Shown here: in pieces, positions 10,274-21,078 of the stretch
Position numbering within the stretch: position 1 is the stretch's first letter
How the letters are laid out: every line of letters begins with the position of its first letter
Notes under the pieces: model-generated
The model's input: the letters and a program-made list of their open reading frames with translations, nothing else
Told to the model about the DNA's origin: nothing
Database searches by the model: none
Made by a program: the position numbers and the translations under genes
DNA from: Sclerodactyla briareus
Lineage: Eukaryota > Echinodermata > Holothuroidea > Dendrochirotida > Sclerodactylidae
Direction of reading: 5' to 3'
DNA length: 64,000 nt
Assembly: GCA_026419785.1 (NCBI GenBank)
Contig: JAODTK010004420.1
Span: 1-64,000 of the forward strand

Positions 10274-12826
10274 CTGTGATGGTAGAGCAAGAACATATCA
10301 ATGAGTTACATCCTCAGAGGAGCAAACTCACTGCCGTGCAGCTCAGTTCCTCCCTGTCAGTTTTCAAGTGGTATTAGGGCAGACAGCAATGTGAGGAACC
10401 TCCATTATTGTAGGAAATTGCTAAGCACGGCCCTTATTCAATGTCTTTTGATTATGCTTCTTCTTCATGGTACACAGGTCTTAGTAAAACTCTTAGAAAG
10501 AAGTTGCAAACTACTCAGGATAATACACGCTCTTGCAGGGCTCTAGATATCATAGTTGGTAAGGAAGAAATTTCCAGTCTTCATCTGCCTGTCAGTAGAG
10601 AATAGAGCAGGAGCCAAGTTTATAAGGTTGAACCATGCCCATAGATTTTTAACAATAGCAATGCTCCATACCTTGCCTCCAATTTTGTTGACACTTCAGA
10701 TATTCATATGCAGGAAACACGGTCTAGATCCTTGAATTTTTAAGATCCGAAGTGCTAGGGTGCTATCAGCTCCACCATTCTATTTCACTGCTATTCATGA
10801 ATGGAATCCTCTCCCATCCACTATCAAATGAAGTGCAGGGGTGCAATGTTAGTCATGGGCCCCATTGGAAATGGGCTGACTTATTTCAGCCAAATTGGTT
10901 TTGCCCCATTGCACTCTTTGTATTGTTAAGTCTTATCTTTGTTCTTTGTCTTTTTGCTTTGTGTACGAGTAACAAGAGAGCAAAACAATCAAACGAATAC
11001 CTCGTTCTTCCAAGGGCGCAACCAATGGACTCTGGAGGCTGGGGGGGGGGGGTGGGATTGTGAGTTGGGATTTCTCAAAATTTATTAGGGCATGTTCATT
11101 CAGACACACAATAATTGATCAACTTGCTTTGAACCTCCGCTTCCAACTCTCATAAGGTTGTTTAGTCCCTTGAATCCTACCCGCATGAATAGGAGTGAGT
11201 TGCCAACTGTAGGTTAGTAGCCTTAGCTTTTGATTCATAAATACTACACGATACATGATGCTCAAGTTGAATGCATGTGTGTGACTTGCACAGTTTATCA
11301 AACACTTCTTGAAACATTTTGCTGCCAATTTTAAGCAATATTATTATACATTTCGTATGTAACAATGAGTAAAAGTATTTGGGTATTTTATGAGCGGGAA
11401 TAATAAACAGATACTTGGTCCTCTGTTATTGAATCAAAACCGGTTTGACATCATGAAAGTCGGGAAAAGTCCTTGGCTGCGCCTCAGGCTTTTCTGACCT
11501 CCTATTATAGCGTCATCCCGGTTTTAATTCTGCAACAAAGGCCCTCATATCTGTTCATTATTCCCTATTAATGTACTGTAACAGTTCAAAGAAGCAGCTC
11601 CCTCTACATTCAATCAACTTATGGAGTAATGTGTGGTTCACGGGTTTTTTACCATACTTTGATGCGAAACACCACAGAAAATGTCAGTAGGTTCCATTAT
11701 TGGAGGCACTGAGTCTGATATTGATGTAAAGTCATTTGATTTCTGAACCACTGATCAGTATACAGATGCACTATCCAGTGCACCATAAAAGCCTATATTC
11801 AAAGAGGGGAAAAAAACCAGGAGGAATTAATTTGTCCATTCTGTTCTTGAAACCTTCAACCAGAAAATGGGGCTATGTCAATGTTCCTGGGGTTTGATGT
11901 TCCCGAGGTCCAATGTTCCCGGGCTTCAAAAACCCTGTTTTAACTTCGATTAGACCTGAATTTACAAGGTACGATGTTCCCGATGCTCAATGTTCCCAAC
12001 GTTCGATGTTCCCTGTTTTCCTTATATTTGAATATTTCTTCAATTTTTGAGGCTCGATGATCCTCATTTTAGTGTTAACGCTCAGCGCACATGGACCCCG
12101 GAAACTTTGAACCTCAGGAGCACCGAACCTCAGGAACATTGAACCTTGGGAACATCGAACCTTGGAAACATTGAACCCCAGGAACATCGAACCTCGGGAA
12201 TAAAGAACCTCTTAAATTTGGGAGCCATTAAAACTGATACGAAAACGGGGAACATTGAACCTCAGAAACATCAAACCCCACGAACATAAAACCTGGGGAA
12301 TAACGAAACTCTTAAAAATCGGGTGCCATTAAACTAATACGAAAACATGGAACATTGAACCCCAGGAACATCAACCTCAGGGTCATTGAACCTCGGGAAC
12401 ATCGGACCCCGGGAACATCGGGTAGACCTCCAGAAAATGATGAAGAGCTCAGGACTTGTTTTTCAGCAAATGGTCACATGCCTTGCCTTGTAACATGCAA
12501 CACCAACCAGTGGTTATTATGCATCTGTAGTGTAGGCAAAGGAGACCGAACCTATGGCAGACATGGTTTCTAATATCACGATGGTCTCTTTCAATGATGC
12601 TAATTTTAATCCATACAATGGATAGTGAATACCATATTACAGCATCGCAAGATTATTACCTATCTTATCCAAGCCGGGATCAGAGTAACAGAGGTACTGA
12701 CATCGAGAGGGAGCTGTTTATTCTTGACTTTCTCATCGATTTGCTGCTGGAAGGCAACACTCTGGGCCTCATCTGCTGCACTGATGACAACCACATCCCA
12801 GAAAGGCAATGTTTTAGCAGATTTAC
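8735..12826 (-). CDS. FPGT: Fucose-1-phosphate guanylyltransferase (GDP-L-fucose pyrophosphorylase), 5' exon not found
   Basis: The enzyme joins GTP and beta-L-fucose-1-phosphate to give GDP-L-fucose and pyrophosphate in the cytosolic fucose-salvage pathway, downstream of fucokinase. Two minus-strand exons (12826-12660 and 10273-8735) follow the vertebrate protein in order: FWDVVVISAADE, DPGLDKIG then PGGS across the splice, the nucleotide-binding GGFSQRLPSASMLGKIF, LPLGDPIYQM, FDKQGITAFAHPSSL, CEIDSHGDFLQALG, SKFYHVGTTREYL, and a C-terminal tail ending at TGA 8737-8735. Roughly ten 1-base frame changes and at least one in-frame stop interrupt it. Because the splice sites and most of the sequence are conserved, I favour uncorrected sequencing indels over a dead gene, but a recent pseudogene is possible. 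The first exon, which should end in a phase-1 G, was not located above 12826. Confidence 0.88.
10425..10850 (+). mobile_element. 3' end of a non-LTR retrotransposon inside the FPGT intron
   Basis: The plus strand, antisense to FPGT, gives broken frames typical of LINE C-termini: YASSSWYTGLSKTLRKKLQ, NAPYLASNFVDTSDIHM, IRSARVLSAP and FYFTAIHEWNPLPSTIK. These correspond to the region after the reverse transcriptase where many LINEs end 'WNxLPxxIK'. No catalytic motif lies in this piece, so it is a 5'-truncated or decayed copy. Confidence 0.65.
11429..11531. repeat. Long imperfect hairpin in the FPGT intron
   Basis: 'gaatcaaaaccgg' on the left is answered by 'ccggttttaattc' on the right. The arms meet around the core 'aaaagtccttggctgc/gcctcaggctttt'. 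About 100 bases could fold into one stem. It may be a decayed MITE. Nothing shows that it is transcribed as a small-RNA precursor. Confidence 0.45.
11885..12425. repeat. Inverted array of GAACAT-type short repeats
   Basis: From 11885 to 12030 the motif runs as GATGTTCCCGAGGTCCAATG variants. From about 12095 to 12425 it runs in the complementary sense as GGAACATTGAACCTCGG variants. The two halves form an inverted pair around a roughly 65-base centre. Units are about 12-24 bases long and diverged. The array lies in the FPGT intron, near the donor side. Confidence 0.65.
12660..12826 (-). CDS. FPGT: FPGT upstream exon (167 bp)
   Basis: The acceptor is a CAG just upstream of 12826, after a pyrimidine-rich 'cttcacccttcag'. 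The exon starts GT-AAA, which needs a preceding phase-1 G to make Gly-Lys, as in the vertebrate protein. It encodes GKSAKTLPFWDVVVISAADE, then QQQIDEKVKNKQLPLDV. It ends in ...AAG ATA G before the donor GTAATA at 12659. One frame change is needed between SVTL and DPGLDKIG, near 12680. Confidence 0.85.
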
Positions 12827-12829
12827 CTG

Positions 12830-15414
12830 AAGGGTGAAGAATTTGGATAGAATTTGAACTAAAAGTGGGCATGCATGGTGGATATCCATAGCTGCACACC
12901 CTGAACTGTGCTTTATGTCCAAAGCAAGTGACCAGACAAGCCGCTACAAGATCTTGGTATGGTGTCATTACCTGATTACACCTTCCCAGTGGCAGCCACC
13001 CTCTCCCCACCCCACCCAGGCCATATGAAATCCTACCCTCATCGATTCACTACTGAATCACAGGTCTGTGTTCTTCACATCTGTTATATAGCACCATGGA
13101 CATTTTTCTCCTAAGGATTATTAAATTTATTAATTAAATTCTTCACAGAATTTATAGTTTAACAACAACCCTCTTTCAATACAGGTTGATATCACAACTT
13201 CTTTGTGCTTTGAAAGATGGGAAAACCCAAAAAAAAACATTTCTTGAAAGCAAACCACGTACTAAAGACCAGTCGTTGGGATTTGTATCACAACTTTCTC
13301 CTTTAGTGTATGAAGTAGTGGAGCCTAACGTCACGAGCGCCTGTGCTATGGAATGAGTTTCGCACGTTGCTTATACCGACATTGTCTGTCCACTCTAGAG
13401 CTGTGTATCCACGAGGCGGACGCGGGCGACGCCGCATCATCAAAATGTGGTAATTCAACTATGAGCCTAGTGTCCAGAACTTGAACACTGATATTTTATT
13501 CCTGACACTGTGTGAGAAATGAGGCTGATGTTCAATTGTGGAACACTAGTGTTCAAATTTCAACAATGGTACAGACCGTAGCCAAGGGAGGCAGGGGGGG
13601 GGGGGGTTATCATGCCCCTGCTTTGTGAGACAGATGCCCATCAATTAATTTCCCCCTCCCCCTTGCTCTCCTGCTCTCCAAGTTATGGGTCGCAATAATG
13701 TTAAACATTGTCATGTCAGGCATTCAATATGTCACTTTGTCTAAATAGGAACAGTGCTGAAAGTCTTACGTTTAAGGGCTGACAAATTACATTTTTCAGG
13801 CCTCCTCCTCCTCCCCCCCCCCCAAAAAAAAAGGAACACTGCCCAATTATGTATAAATTCATTGATATGAAAGAATGTCTGGAAAAATACAACAAGGCCT
13901 TTCTCCCGCTGGAACAAGGGCCTTACCAATAATTTGCGAGAGACCTAAATTAAACATGTCCCATTAGTTGGGTGCCCTTGAGACTCCTTCGAATCGACTA
14001 TGAAACCTAACCTAGCTTGTATTATTTTTTTTTAAATGCCAAGCCACAAGCGTTGGAAATCCTTGTTGCGCCGGCATGGTTGGGTCAGTCAAATCATACA
14101 GGTATGGTTCTGCGCTTCGGGCACCAGCATGAGAAACTCTCGGTTAACTTTATTGATAAATCGCGCTTGGGGGGGGCATTTATTCTAGCGGAGTGATCAT
14201 TTTGGTTTTTGGCTATCACTATGCGTGCGATAGAGGCCTAGCCTTCACTGTTTATCAGTAGGTGCGTTACAGCGATAAAAAACAGCTTCATTTGAGTTAG
14301 GAAAATGGATTTCAGCGGAATTTCTGCAATTTTTCATGTTGGAAGTAGAATACCACAGAACAAAATATCAGAATTTGGTAGCGATACACCAACAAATGAG
14401 TGAAATATCTTGATTTTTCTGGCTTAATGCGAGACTGTATTTCAAACAAATATTAACTTATCTCAGACTCCAGAACTGTTGTGGCGGAAAATGTGAGATG
14501 AAAATAATTCGAACTATTACCTCTAATTTGTGGAACTCTGGATTTTTTCATCATCACCTCGTTGCAGCGTATCAGACAAACGCTCCATGATGAAGCTGAA
14601 CCAGGACCAAAAAAGGAAATGAAATGAGGAGTAAGAACGAGGACGGATAAGAGAGACAGGATACAGGTGGTAGCCGCCTAGCCCACGGAATCAGAGCCGG
14701 AGCTAGCCGGAGGAGCGCGAGCTAGCTCGGAGAAGAAGCACTGACTAGCACCGAGTAGAGCTCGCGAAACATGAAACAACGCTTGCGTTAAATGAAGCGA
14801 TGTGTCATCGAACGCTCGCGAACGAAAATATTCTACGGAAGCCTGTGAGAGCCGGAATCTCATTCATTGCAGTTGCCCGGGAAGCGGGAATTTTCCGAAA
14901 GGCCTTTTGACAAACATTCCAAATTGTACAGATGTCAGTGAGATTACATAAGTGCGTATGAAAGAATACCTGGATTACCCGGATGGCTACTCTTCGCTTG
15001 TCCCCAATAAGGTTTTTTTAATTATTTATTTATAGAAAATAGGCGTTTCGGGATACGAAGGTCAAAGGCTCCCTTAAAGGTCCCAAGTCCTTTCTTGAAT
15101 GTTCAGTGGTCATTTGTTCCATATTTTCCTGATTCTCGCTCTTCTTGGCCGAATCTCCTTGGAATTTTCTCTGGTTCTACTATCTTTCACAAACTTCACA
15201 TGGTTGTCAAGATTGACTGGGTAATTTCCGTGGGTGTAAGAGGCTCAGATTGTTGAACGTTAAAAGATCTCGGGCGGGTTATGACGATAAGTTCCAGTTT
15301 CAATCAGTGATTTAATTCTCTCTTCATAAGATTTAACCCTCATTCCTAGTATTAATTTTACACATTCAATGGTACAGTGACGGCCTAATAATATCAGACG
15401 GCTTGAATTTTCTA
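12830..15414. other. No gene recognised; may hold the missing first FPGT exon
   Basis: This stretch lies directly upstream of FPGT and should contain its first coding exon and promoter. A CpG-rich patch at about 14680-14900 is a candidate promoter, but I could not find a convincing start codon and donor. G- and C-runs at 13590-13610 and 13810-13830 look like decayed transposon ends. Confidence 0.35.
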
Positions 15415-15422
15415 TACATAAC

Positions 15423-16853
15423 CAAGGGGGCGATCAGGGAGGGGGGGGGGCGGGGGACGGCGTCCCCCCCCCTGGGGGGGGGCGGGGGACGGCGTCCCCC
15501 CCCCCTCCGCAATATCTGGGTTGGAAGGGGGGTTCGCGCAATGCATTTTGTCCTCCCCCCAATATTTGAGCCCGACTGCTATTTCGCGACCACTGTATCC
15601 GACATACTCCATCAGCAACCATGTTTAAACAAATGCATGATGACCTAAATGATCAAGTGAGTGAATTCTGCTGCTCCAATTTCGAAATTTCTGCGCGCTG
15701 CTCGCGGGTATTTCATGTGGCGGGATCTGTGATTTTTATTTATTTATGGTGCGACCATTTGTTGAAAGTTGAGTGCACTAGCTGTGCACATACTATCACT
15801 ATGAGGGCGCACGGTGCGGCATCGAAAATGCAGCCAGGGACGCCACAAAATGAATTGCGTTGTCAGAAAGACATGATTCAAAATTCAAGTGAATTGAAAA
15901 TTCAAAATTCAAGTGTAAACTTTGTTGTCTCTGAAGGGAAGAATTTTGGGGCGACGAGGCTAAGTCTACCACCTGGCGGGACTTGTGATTTGTTTTGGGA
16001 AAATATGGTCTATCTGCAAATTTAAAATAGAGTATTCGGCAATCACTTTATGGGTGCGACCCTTTTTTGAAAGTTGGTTGCGTGCACGGTGCACATATTA
16101 AGGGGAAGGCACACGGTGCGGGTGGAAACTCCATAAAATAGCCAACAAAGATTCGGCCAGGAAACGCCACAATTTGTGCAAAGACATGATTAAAAATTTT
16201 GGTGAAGACAAGTTCATATCCAAAGATTGCCTGTCTTTTAGATGGAATGTCCAAAAGTGTAAAAGTTTCGCGCGCGCTTCGCGCTCAGTTACGATTTTAC
16301 TGTGTTATACTCATTTGGCCACAAGTCCGGCTCCAAGTAGAAATGTCCCCCCATGCGCCTGTGGTCCGCAAAGAAGATAAAAAACGGGGGCCGTAATCTT
16401 TGAGTAAAAAACTCAGGCGTGCCCCATCGTAAGTGATAGGTAAGAGAGGGGTCAGTGCAATGTCGATCGTTGGTAAAATTGGATCCTGCAAAATCTCGCG
16501 CTTCGCGTCAACGTAGTGGTGGTGGCATTGCCCATTTCGATTGATCCTTTCATGACTTAAACCTCGCTTGCATCGTATTTCAGAATGTCACAGCACCCAA
16601 CGCAAAACCTTGAAATTTATCCCTAAGGCGATGAGTTTGGAGAACCTTCCCTGAAATAAAAATTTGTTATCAATGTTAGGAATGCTGCGGACTGTCCCAT
16701 AAGGCATGGGAAGTGCCTTTACCTGCGATCTAGGGGGTCTGTCAAACGACAAATTTTCTTGTACACTACGCGCTAACCTGTGGTGGCGCTCCGCTTAGAT
16801 GGTATTCACCTTGTCCGCCCCCTCCAACCGCCAACACAAATCGCCGCCCCTTG
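15423..16853. mobile_element. hAT-like non-autonomous element, copy 1 (complete)
   Basis: The ends are CAAGGGGGCGATC on the left and CGCCGCCCCTTG on the right. They are flanked by an exact 8-bp duplication TACATAAC at 15415-15422 and 16854-16861. The 8-bp duplication and the CARGGGCG-type ends are hallmarks of the hAT superfamily. Long G-runs sit inside the left end. The body carries 'ggacggcgtcccccc', 'gagcccgactgc', 'cacctggcgggac', 'ccaaaagtgtaaaa' and 'tggcgctccgcttagatgg'. At 1431 bp it has no transposase and would need one in trans. Confidence 0.8.
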
Positions 16854-16984
16854 TACATAACTGAAGGCCAAAATGCAAAAAAATTCGCGCTGCGCACAGT
16901 GCATCGTCTATCTTTCCCAGTGCATGTAGTTACTTGACAGTATGGGCCCGTGCACAATAACTCCTCAGATTCTGGCAAATATGC

Positions 16985-17785
16985 TTTTTCTCCATATGTG
17001 TCATCTAGCCTATGCAAGTGCGGTGAACATATGGGAAGGCAACAAGGAGAATTTGGTTTGGGACACATTCAACCCCCCCCCCCCCCCCCCCCCCCACCAA
17101 TGCTTGAATCTCAACTGCCATTTTCAGAACACTGCACTCAGTATGGCTCGAGTTGAGTCTACTTCTGACGTGCTGCTTCTTGCTGGAAGATGAACGCGAT
17201 ATGCAACGAAAATAATAGGGGAGAGGAAAGCGCAAATCAGTATGGGGAGCCGGAGGTTTGGGTGATTGATGTCATAGCACTATATAGGCGAGAAGGCGGA
17301 GCAAAACAACAATTAGACAAACAATTTAAATGGGAACAAATCTAAGAGAAGATGTCCAAATTTTCTGCTGACTGGATCGATTCTTTTTAATGAAATGCCC
17401 GAGAAATGCACACATTTTCCACAACAGTGATGTTCCGCAATCCATCCAAGATATGTAAACCTCCTACCCAATTGAAAGGGTCCTCCATGGGCAGCAGGAG
17501 ACCTCTAAAAATAGGGGCATGGTACGAATGAAGGCCGCCATGAGGAATTGTAAGGAAAAACATCGATCAGGTATCGGACATTTATTAAAGAAGAATCAGT
17601 GATGTTGCTTACTGCCCATAAGGCCTGGATAGAGCCGTTCCATGCAATTTCTGGGGGGTCTGTAAAACGAAAAATTCCCTTGCTACGATACGCGCCAACT
17701 GCTGGTGGCGCTCCGCGTAGATGGTGCTAACCTCACATGTTCCCCCCTCCCAATAATTATCACAGATCGCCACCCTTGACGATGA
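16985..17785. mobile_element. Diverged, 5'-incomplete copy of the G-rich hAT-like family
   Basis: A long C-run at about 17073-17094, then 'ttgaatctcaactgccattttcag', parallels the 'ccccccaatatttgagcccgactgcc' part of the family. The right part (about 17600-17780) parallels 'ctgtcccataaggcatgg', 'ggggtctgtcaaacgaaaaa' and 'tggcgctccgc', and ends in GATCGCCACCCTTG. No left terminus or target duplication was found. It lies immediately right of the complete copy. Confidence 0.5.
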
Positions 17786-17829
17786 ACGCCTTCCGATAAA
17801 TAATTATTTTTTCTCAAGTATGGCTTCCA

Positions 17830-18880
17830 TATACCAGCTGGTATCTATTAGTCCACTAAGGTGCGCGGCCTCACAATTGTGATTTGTACAAATTCAATAC
17901 CACTTTGGGATCAAAGTGAAGTTACGTTTAATGATACCCCACTATGTTGGCTTTCCTCGTTGCTTCGGCACATTGTCTGTAAAATTTTATTGAGCAATTC
18001 ACAGAGGCTACACCGCTTCTAATTTTCCCCTCTTCCGTTGATTTCAATTATTTCCCTTCCATAATGTAGCTGTAATTTGGGGTTTCCATAACCAAAATGC
18101 ATGACTGAACATTTTTATTGCATTGAACATCATTTGCTATTTTCCTGACCATGCCATCAACCTGTTCAAATCCTGCTGTAGCCTTTGTTGATATTGCTCA
18201 TCCTGTACTGTGCACATCACTCTCGTGTACAAAGAAGGGGGGGGGGTCCTACTTGGCTCCGCCCGATACACGCTGTTCTTGATTTTCCAACCACTTCTTT
18301 ATCAATTTCAGCACTAATTAAGCCATCAACCCCATGGCCTACTTTGGTTATCAATCTTCTGTGCGGTACAGTATCGAAAGCCTTCTGTATATAGATCCAA
18401 ATAAATAACATCAACTGGGTTTAGTTAGTATAGTTAGTATAGTATATAATCTGTTAATTGTGTCACAGACAGTATGTTAGCATGTTCATAATTTCCTTTT
18501 CTAAAGGCATGATGCTGGGTATCCATGCAGTGAAAAGTCTTCTCCTCTATATCACTCACAACTGCACATAACTGGTCCATAATCTTCCCAGGAACTGAAG
18601 TAAGGTTATGTCAGAGCGATTTCCCTTTTCATACAATGGTAATACAATGGCCTTATGTTTGGTCCCTTCAGTTTTCCAATCTTCAGGTATCTTTGTCGTC
18701 TCCAGTGACAGTGAGGCATTGGCCTCTAAAAAATGAATCAGTTTAAATGTGGAGCATCGCCAATTCTTGTGCCATTTCTCTGAGGGTATCTGATTTTATA
18801 TTGTCTGGTTCTACAGCCTCCCTGCTCAGTTAATCGCAATTTATCCAAAATCATCTCCCTGAATAACCAGATGGCAAGTG
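17830..18880 (-). mobile_element. CR1/Jockey-type LINE fragment (reverse transcriptase)
   Basis: On the minus strand, broken frames give the order expected of a CR1-like reverse transcriptase: NLTSVPGKIMDQL, HHAFRKGNYEH, PVDVIYLD, QKAFDTVPHRRLITKVGHGVDG, then CSVMHFGYGNPKLQLHY, CAEATRKANI and VVLNLYKSQL. The stretch that should carry GVPQGS and FADD is missing or ruined, so the copy is internally deleted. Several stop codons and frameshifts are present. It is not functional. Confidence 0.7.
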
Positions 18881-19299
18881 TTAGCATCTATAGAGTACGA
18901 CGTATACCGGTTACGTGCTATGTTACGAGACTGATAGGTAAGACTATAATACAGAGCGACTGGATATGCGCTGACGGACGAGGACATAGGCATCATAGAC
19001 GACCCTCAGGCTACGGATGGTGTCAGAAAGAGTTATCGCTTTCCATTGTTGCCTGCGTGTTCGCCGGTACCGTGCATGTGACGAATCGCAAATTCACGAG
19101 AGTTGCATGTCGGGTGCCAGTGTCCGAATATGTCCTTCGTTTCAATTTGCAAAGATAAATATTGGTCCCACAGAGGCAAATAATTATAAATGAAAGCAAA
19201 CCCACACCAGAATAGGCAATAACACGTGAGATGTACCAATGCGATGGGGATGCGTATCACTGCGAAATAATGCTAACGAATATCTTCCTCAACCAGGAA
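18881..19299. other. No gene recognised
   Basis: I saw no repeat or exon in this interval. A 95-codon plus-strand frame at 18871-19158 has no recognisable domain. Confidence 0.35.
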
Positions 19300-21078
19300 G
19301 CCAAAAGGCTTAGTGATTCCTTGACTCTTTCTGACAACCTATAGCCAGACACAGGGGCGAATGAAATTGTACCAGCTCATTATGGGCAACATGACGTCTG
19401 ACGATTTCCCATTTTTTCCAACGAACCATAGGGTCTCTATACTCATGATAAGGAAGCTACACACTAACATTTTAAGGTTTTCAGACATTGACCTCTGGTG
19501 ACCTCAGATGACTCATGACCTGACCCCAAAACAATAGGGTTCATGTACTCGTCATGGGAAACACACATACCAAGTATGGGCTTCATTCATCCAGGTGACT
19601 CGAAATATCTTGTTTACAAGCCAAAATTTGGCCAAAACATTGACTTGTCACAATTTTTCTATTCTTGACCAACTTCACCCTGACCCAAACCAAAAACAAT
19701 AGTGTTCATGTACACCCCATAAGAAAGCTATAAACCAAATTTCAACTTGATCGGACCAACCATTCTGGACTTATCGTGTTTACAAGGATTCGAGCCTTTG
19801 ACCGCTGGTGACCTCAAATGACCTCTGGCCTGCCCCAAAACAATAGGGCACTCATCATGGGAAAACCAAATACCAAGAATGAGCATCAACCATCCATGTG
19901 GAGTCGAGATATTGCACATGCCGAAATTTAGTCTTGTTCAAGAACTTCAAGACTCGATGACTCATCTTGCAACCCAGCAAACATTTATGTTTATGTGCTT
20001 ATTATGGCAAATTTCCAACTAGCATGTTGTCTCCGTACCGCCGTACTTGCCAGCTGGCGCTAATTGGTTGTAGCGTTTACGAACTGCGCCAATGAGAGTG
20101 CATCATTCATCACCACAGTGTGATGTAACAGGCGAATATAATTAAGAGGCCAAATTCCACGGGGCCCGCGTATATGGGCAGCGAGCGTTAATACAGTTAC
20201 CATTGACAACGCTGAGAAATGACGCGATTGGCCGCTTTACATATGAAGCAAAGTTTCGCATTGATTTGCAAAATGATTAGACGATTGTGCTGAGGGTTAC
20301 ACCACTGATACATACATAAAGCAACTAGAGGGTGTATTACGCGTCGGGCGACTAGAAGACACAATCGTCTAAACATTAGACTAGCCAAAATTGCCGAAAA
20401 CATCGACTTTTCACAAATTTTCTATTTTTTCACCAAAATTCACCCCGACCTAAACCAATAACGATAGGGTTCCTGTACTCCCCATGAGCAAGCTACACAC
20501 CAAATTTCACAAAATCACAAAAGGATCAGACCAACCATTCTGGACTTATCGTGTTTACAAGGTTTTGGGACTTTGACCTCTGGTGACATCAAATGACCTC
20601 TGACCTGACCCCAAAACAATAATGTACATGTACTTATTATGAGGAACACACATAACAAGTGTGAGCTTCATCCATCCAGGTGGGGTCGAGTCATCGTGTT
20701 TACAAGTCAAAATGGCAAAAAAATATCGACTTTGCACATTTTCTTTCTTTCGACCAAAATTCACTCCGACCTAAACCAAAAACAATAGGGTTCCTGAACT
20801 TCCTGTACTCCCCATAAGAAAGCTATAAACCAAATTTCAACTTGATCGGACCAACCATTCTGGACTTATCGTGTGTACAAGTTTTCAGACTTTGACCTCT
20901 GGCGACTTCTGACCTGACCCCAAAACAACATGGTTCATGTACTCATCATGGGGAACACATATACCAAGTATGGGCCTGGTCCACTCAGACCTGAATCAGT
21001 ATGCGTGCTTACAAGCCGGGCGTCACAAACACATGACAAACGCACGACATGATTCCTCGACTTCGTCAAGAATCAAGA
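19300..21078 (+). mobile_element. TGATTCCTTG-family element, copy A
   Basis: The left end carries GGCTTAGTGATTCCTTGACTC (TGATTCCTTG at 19314-19323). The right end carries CAAG-AATCA at 21067-21075, one base short of the exact complement. The inside is made of units of about 310 bp. Each contains 'ctttgacctctggtgacct', 'ccaaaacaatagggttcatg', 'accaagtatgggc' and 'cattctggacttatcgtgttt'. The right end passes through 'gggcgtcacaaacac'. No coding capacity. It holds a separate insertion at 19929-20383. Confidence 0.7.
19929..20383. mobile_element. 455-bp insertion with 9-bp target duplication
   Basis: The surrounding repeat is interrupted here and resumes afterwards. GCCGAAATT (19920-19928) before and GCCAAAATT (20384-20392) after form a 9-bp duplication with one mismatch. 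The ends are TAGTCT and AGACTA. Inside, 'attagacgattgtg' near 20275 pairs with 'cacaatcgtcta' near 20361. A 9-bp duplication is usual for MULE/Mutator-type elements, but such short termini make the class uncertain. Confidence 0.55.

Noticed and set aside
12660-12922. Alternative overlapping minus-strand frame at the FPGT exon
   Set aside because: It reads the same exon out of frame. The FWDVVVISAADE frame matches FPGT.
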